Source: an uncultured Lachnospiraceae bacterium (GTDB lineage Bacteria; Bacillota; Clostridia; Lachnospirales; Lachnospiraceae). Taken from it: 5,616 bases of DNA. The position numbers and the translations under genes were made by a program. The stretch lies in NCBI GenBank assembly GCA_958444395.1, contig CAUCOL010000137.1, positions 1 through 5,616 on the forward strand, read 5' to 3'. A model generated the notes under the pieces. The model searched no databases. It was not told the origin of the DNA and saw only the letters and a list, made by a program, of their open reading frames with translations. Of this stretch, positions 5,386 through 5,616 are shown piece by piece (positions within the stretch are counted from its first letter, which is position 1; the number at the start of each line of letters is the position of its first letter).

Positions 5386-5616
5386 ATGTTACGAGTAAAT
5401 ATATACTATGGTGGGCGGGGACTGATCGAAGATCCTTCCATCTATGTTATGAACAAACTGACGCAGGTACTTCAGGAATTAAATGTAGAAGTGAAACGCT
5501 ATAATCTGTATGAAGATAAACGTGGAATCTCTATTCTTCCCAAGACCTTAAAGGAGGCGGACGGCGTGATCCTGACAGCTTCCGTAGAATGGTTCGGGAT
5601 CGGTGGACTGATGCAG
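5386..5616 (+). CDS. Flavodoxin-fold protein, N-terminal part (runs off right edge)
   Basis: Seventy-seven residues are visible. They start with a hydrophobic first strand (LRVNIYYGG), a helix (about 20-33), a second strand (VEVKRYNL, 35-42), and a third strand with a loop (ADGVILTASVEWFGIGG, 59-75). This is the order of flavodoxin-like or NADPH-dependent FMN reductase-type proteins; in that fold the segment after the third strand usually contacts the flavin. The usual T/SxTG phosphate loop after strand one is replaced by YGGRG, so flavin binding is not assured. GAAAGG at 5371-5376 lies nine bases before the ATG. The gap from the rhomboid gene holds only a small CCAT/ATGG hairpin without a T-tract, so cotranscription is plausible. 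The function is a guess until the rest is seen. Confidence 0.65.
   Translation, partial: MLRVNIYYGGRGLIEDPSIYVMNKLTQVLQELNVEVKRYNLYEDKRGISILPKTLKEADGVILTASVEWFGIGGLMQ

Overview
The window looks like chromosomal DNA from a low-to-mid-GC Firmicute, most likely a gut-type Clostridia of the Lachnospiraceae. The support is strong GGAGG-type ribosome binding sites before nearly every gene, sigma-A-like promoters, short leaders and the protein families present. The lineage is an inference from style and content; no marker gene is present.

Left part (1-1535). The 5' portion of an OmpR-type response regulator runs leftward off the edge. A 329-base gap separates it from a divergently transcribed secreted protein with two bacterial Ig-like (BIG2) domains. 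The gap holds a strong inverted-repeat structure with two mutually exclusive pairings, a sigma-A-type promoter for the Ig-like gene, and a leader hairpin flanked by an 11-bp direct repeat. A bidirectional terminator ends the Ig-like gene and also faces the convergent rfbC gene.

Middle part (1583-3905), all on the minus strand. A three-segment membrane protein with a long cytoplasmic tail of unknown function lies 21 bases ahead of a MerR-type DNA-binding protein with a coiled coil and a very basic C-terminus; they look like an operon. Next comes rfbC (dTDP-4-dehydrorhamnose 3,5-epimerase), which has its own predicted promoter overlapping the end of the MerR-type gene. No other rhamnose genes are in the window.

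Right part (3906-5616), plus strand. A gap of about 350 bases carries a good sigma-A promoter and then two tandem copies of a 41-base element, the second containing a terminator-like hairpin, directly ahead of a rhomboid intramembrane serine protease. A flavodoxin-fold protein starts 65 bases after the protease and runs off the right edge.

There is no sign of mobile elements, CRISPR arrays, rRNA or tRNA. The points most worth a second look are the duplicated element in the rhomboid leader, the membrane protein/DNA-binding protein pair, and the switch-like inverted repeats upstream of the response regulator.
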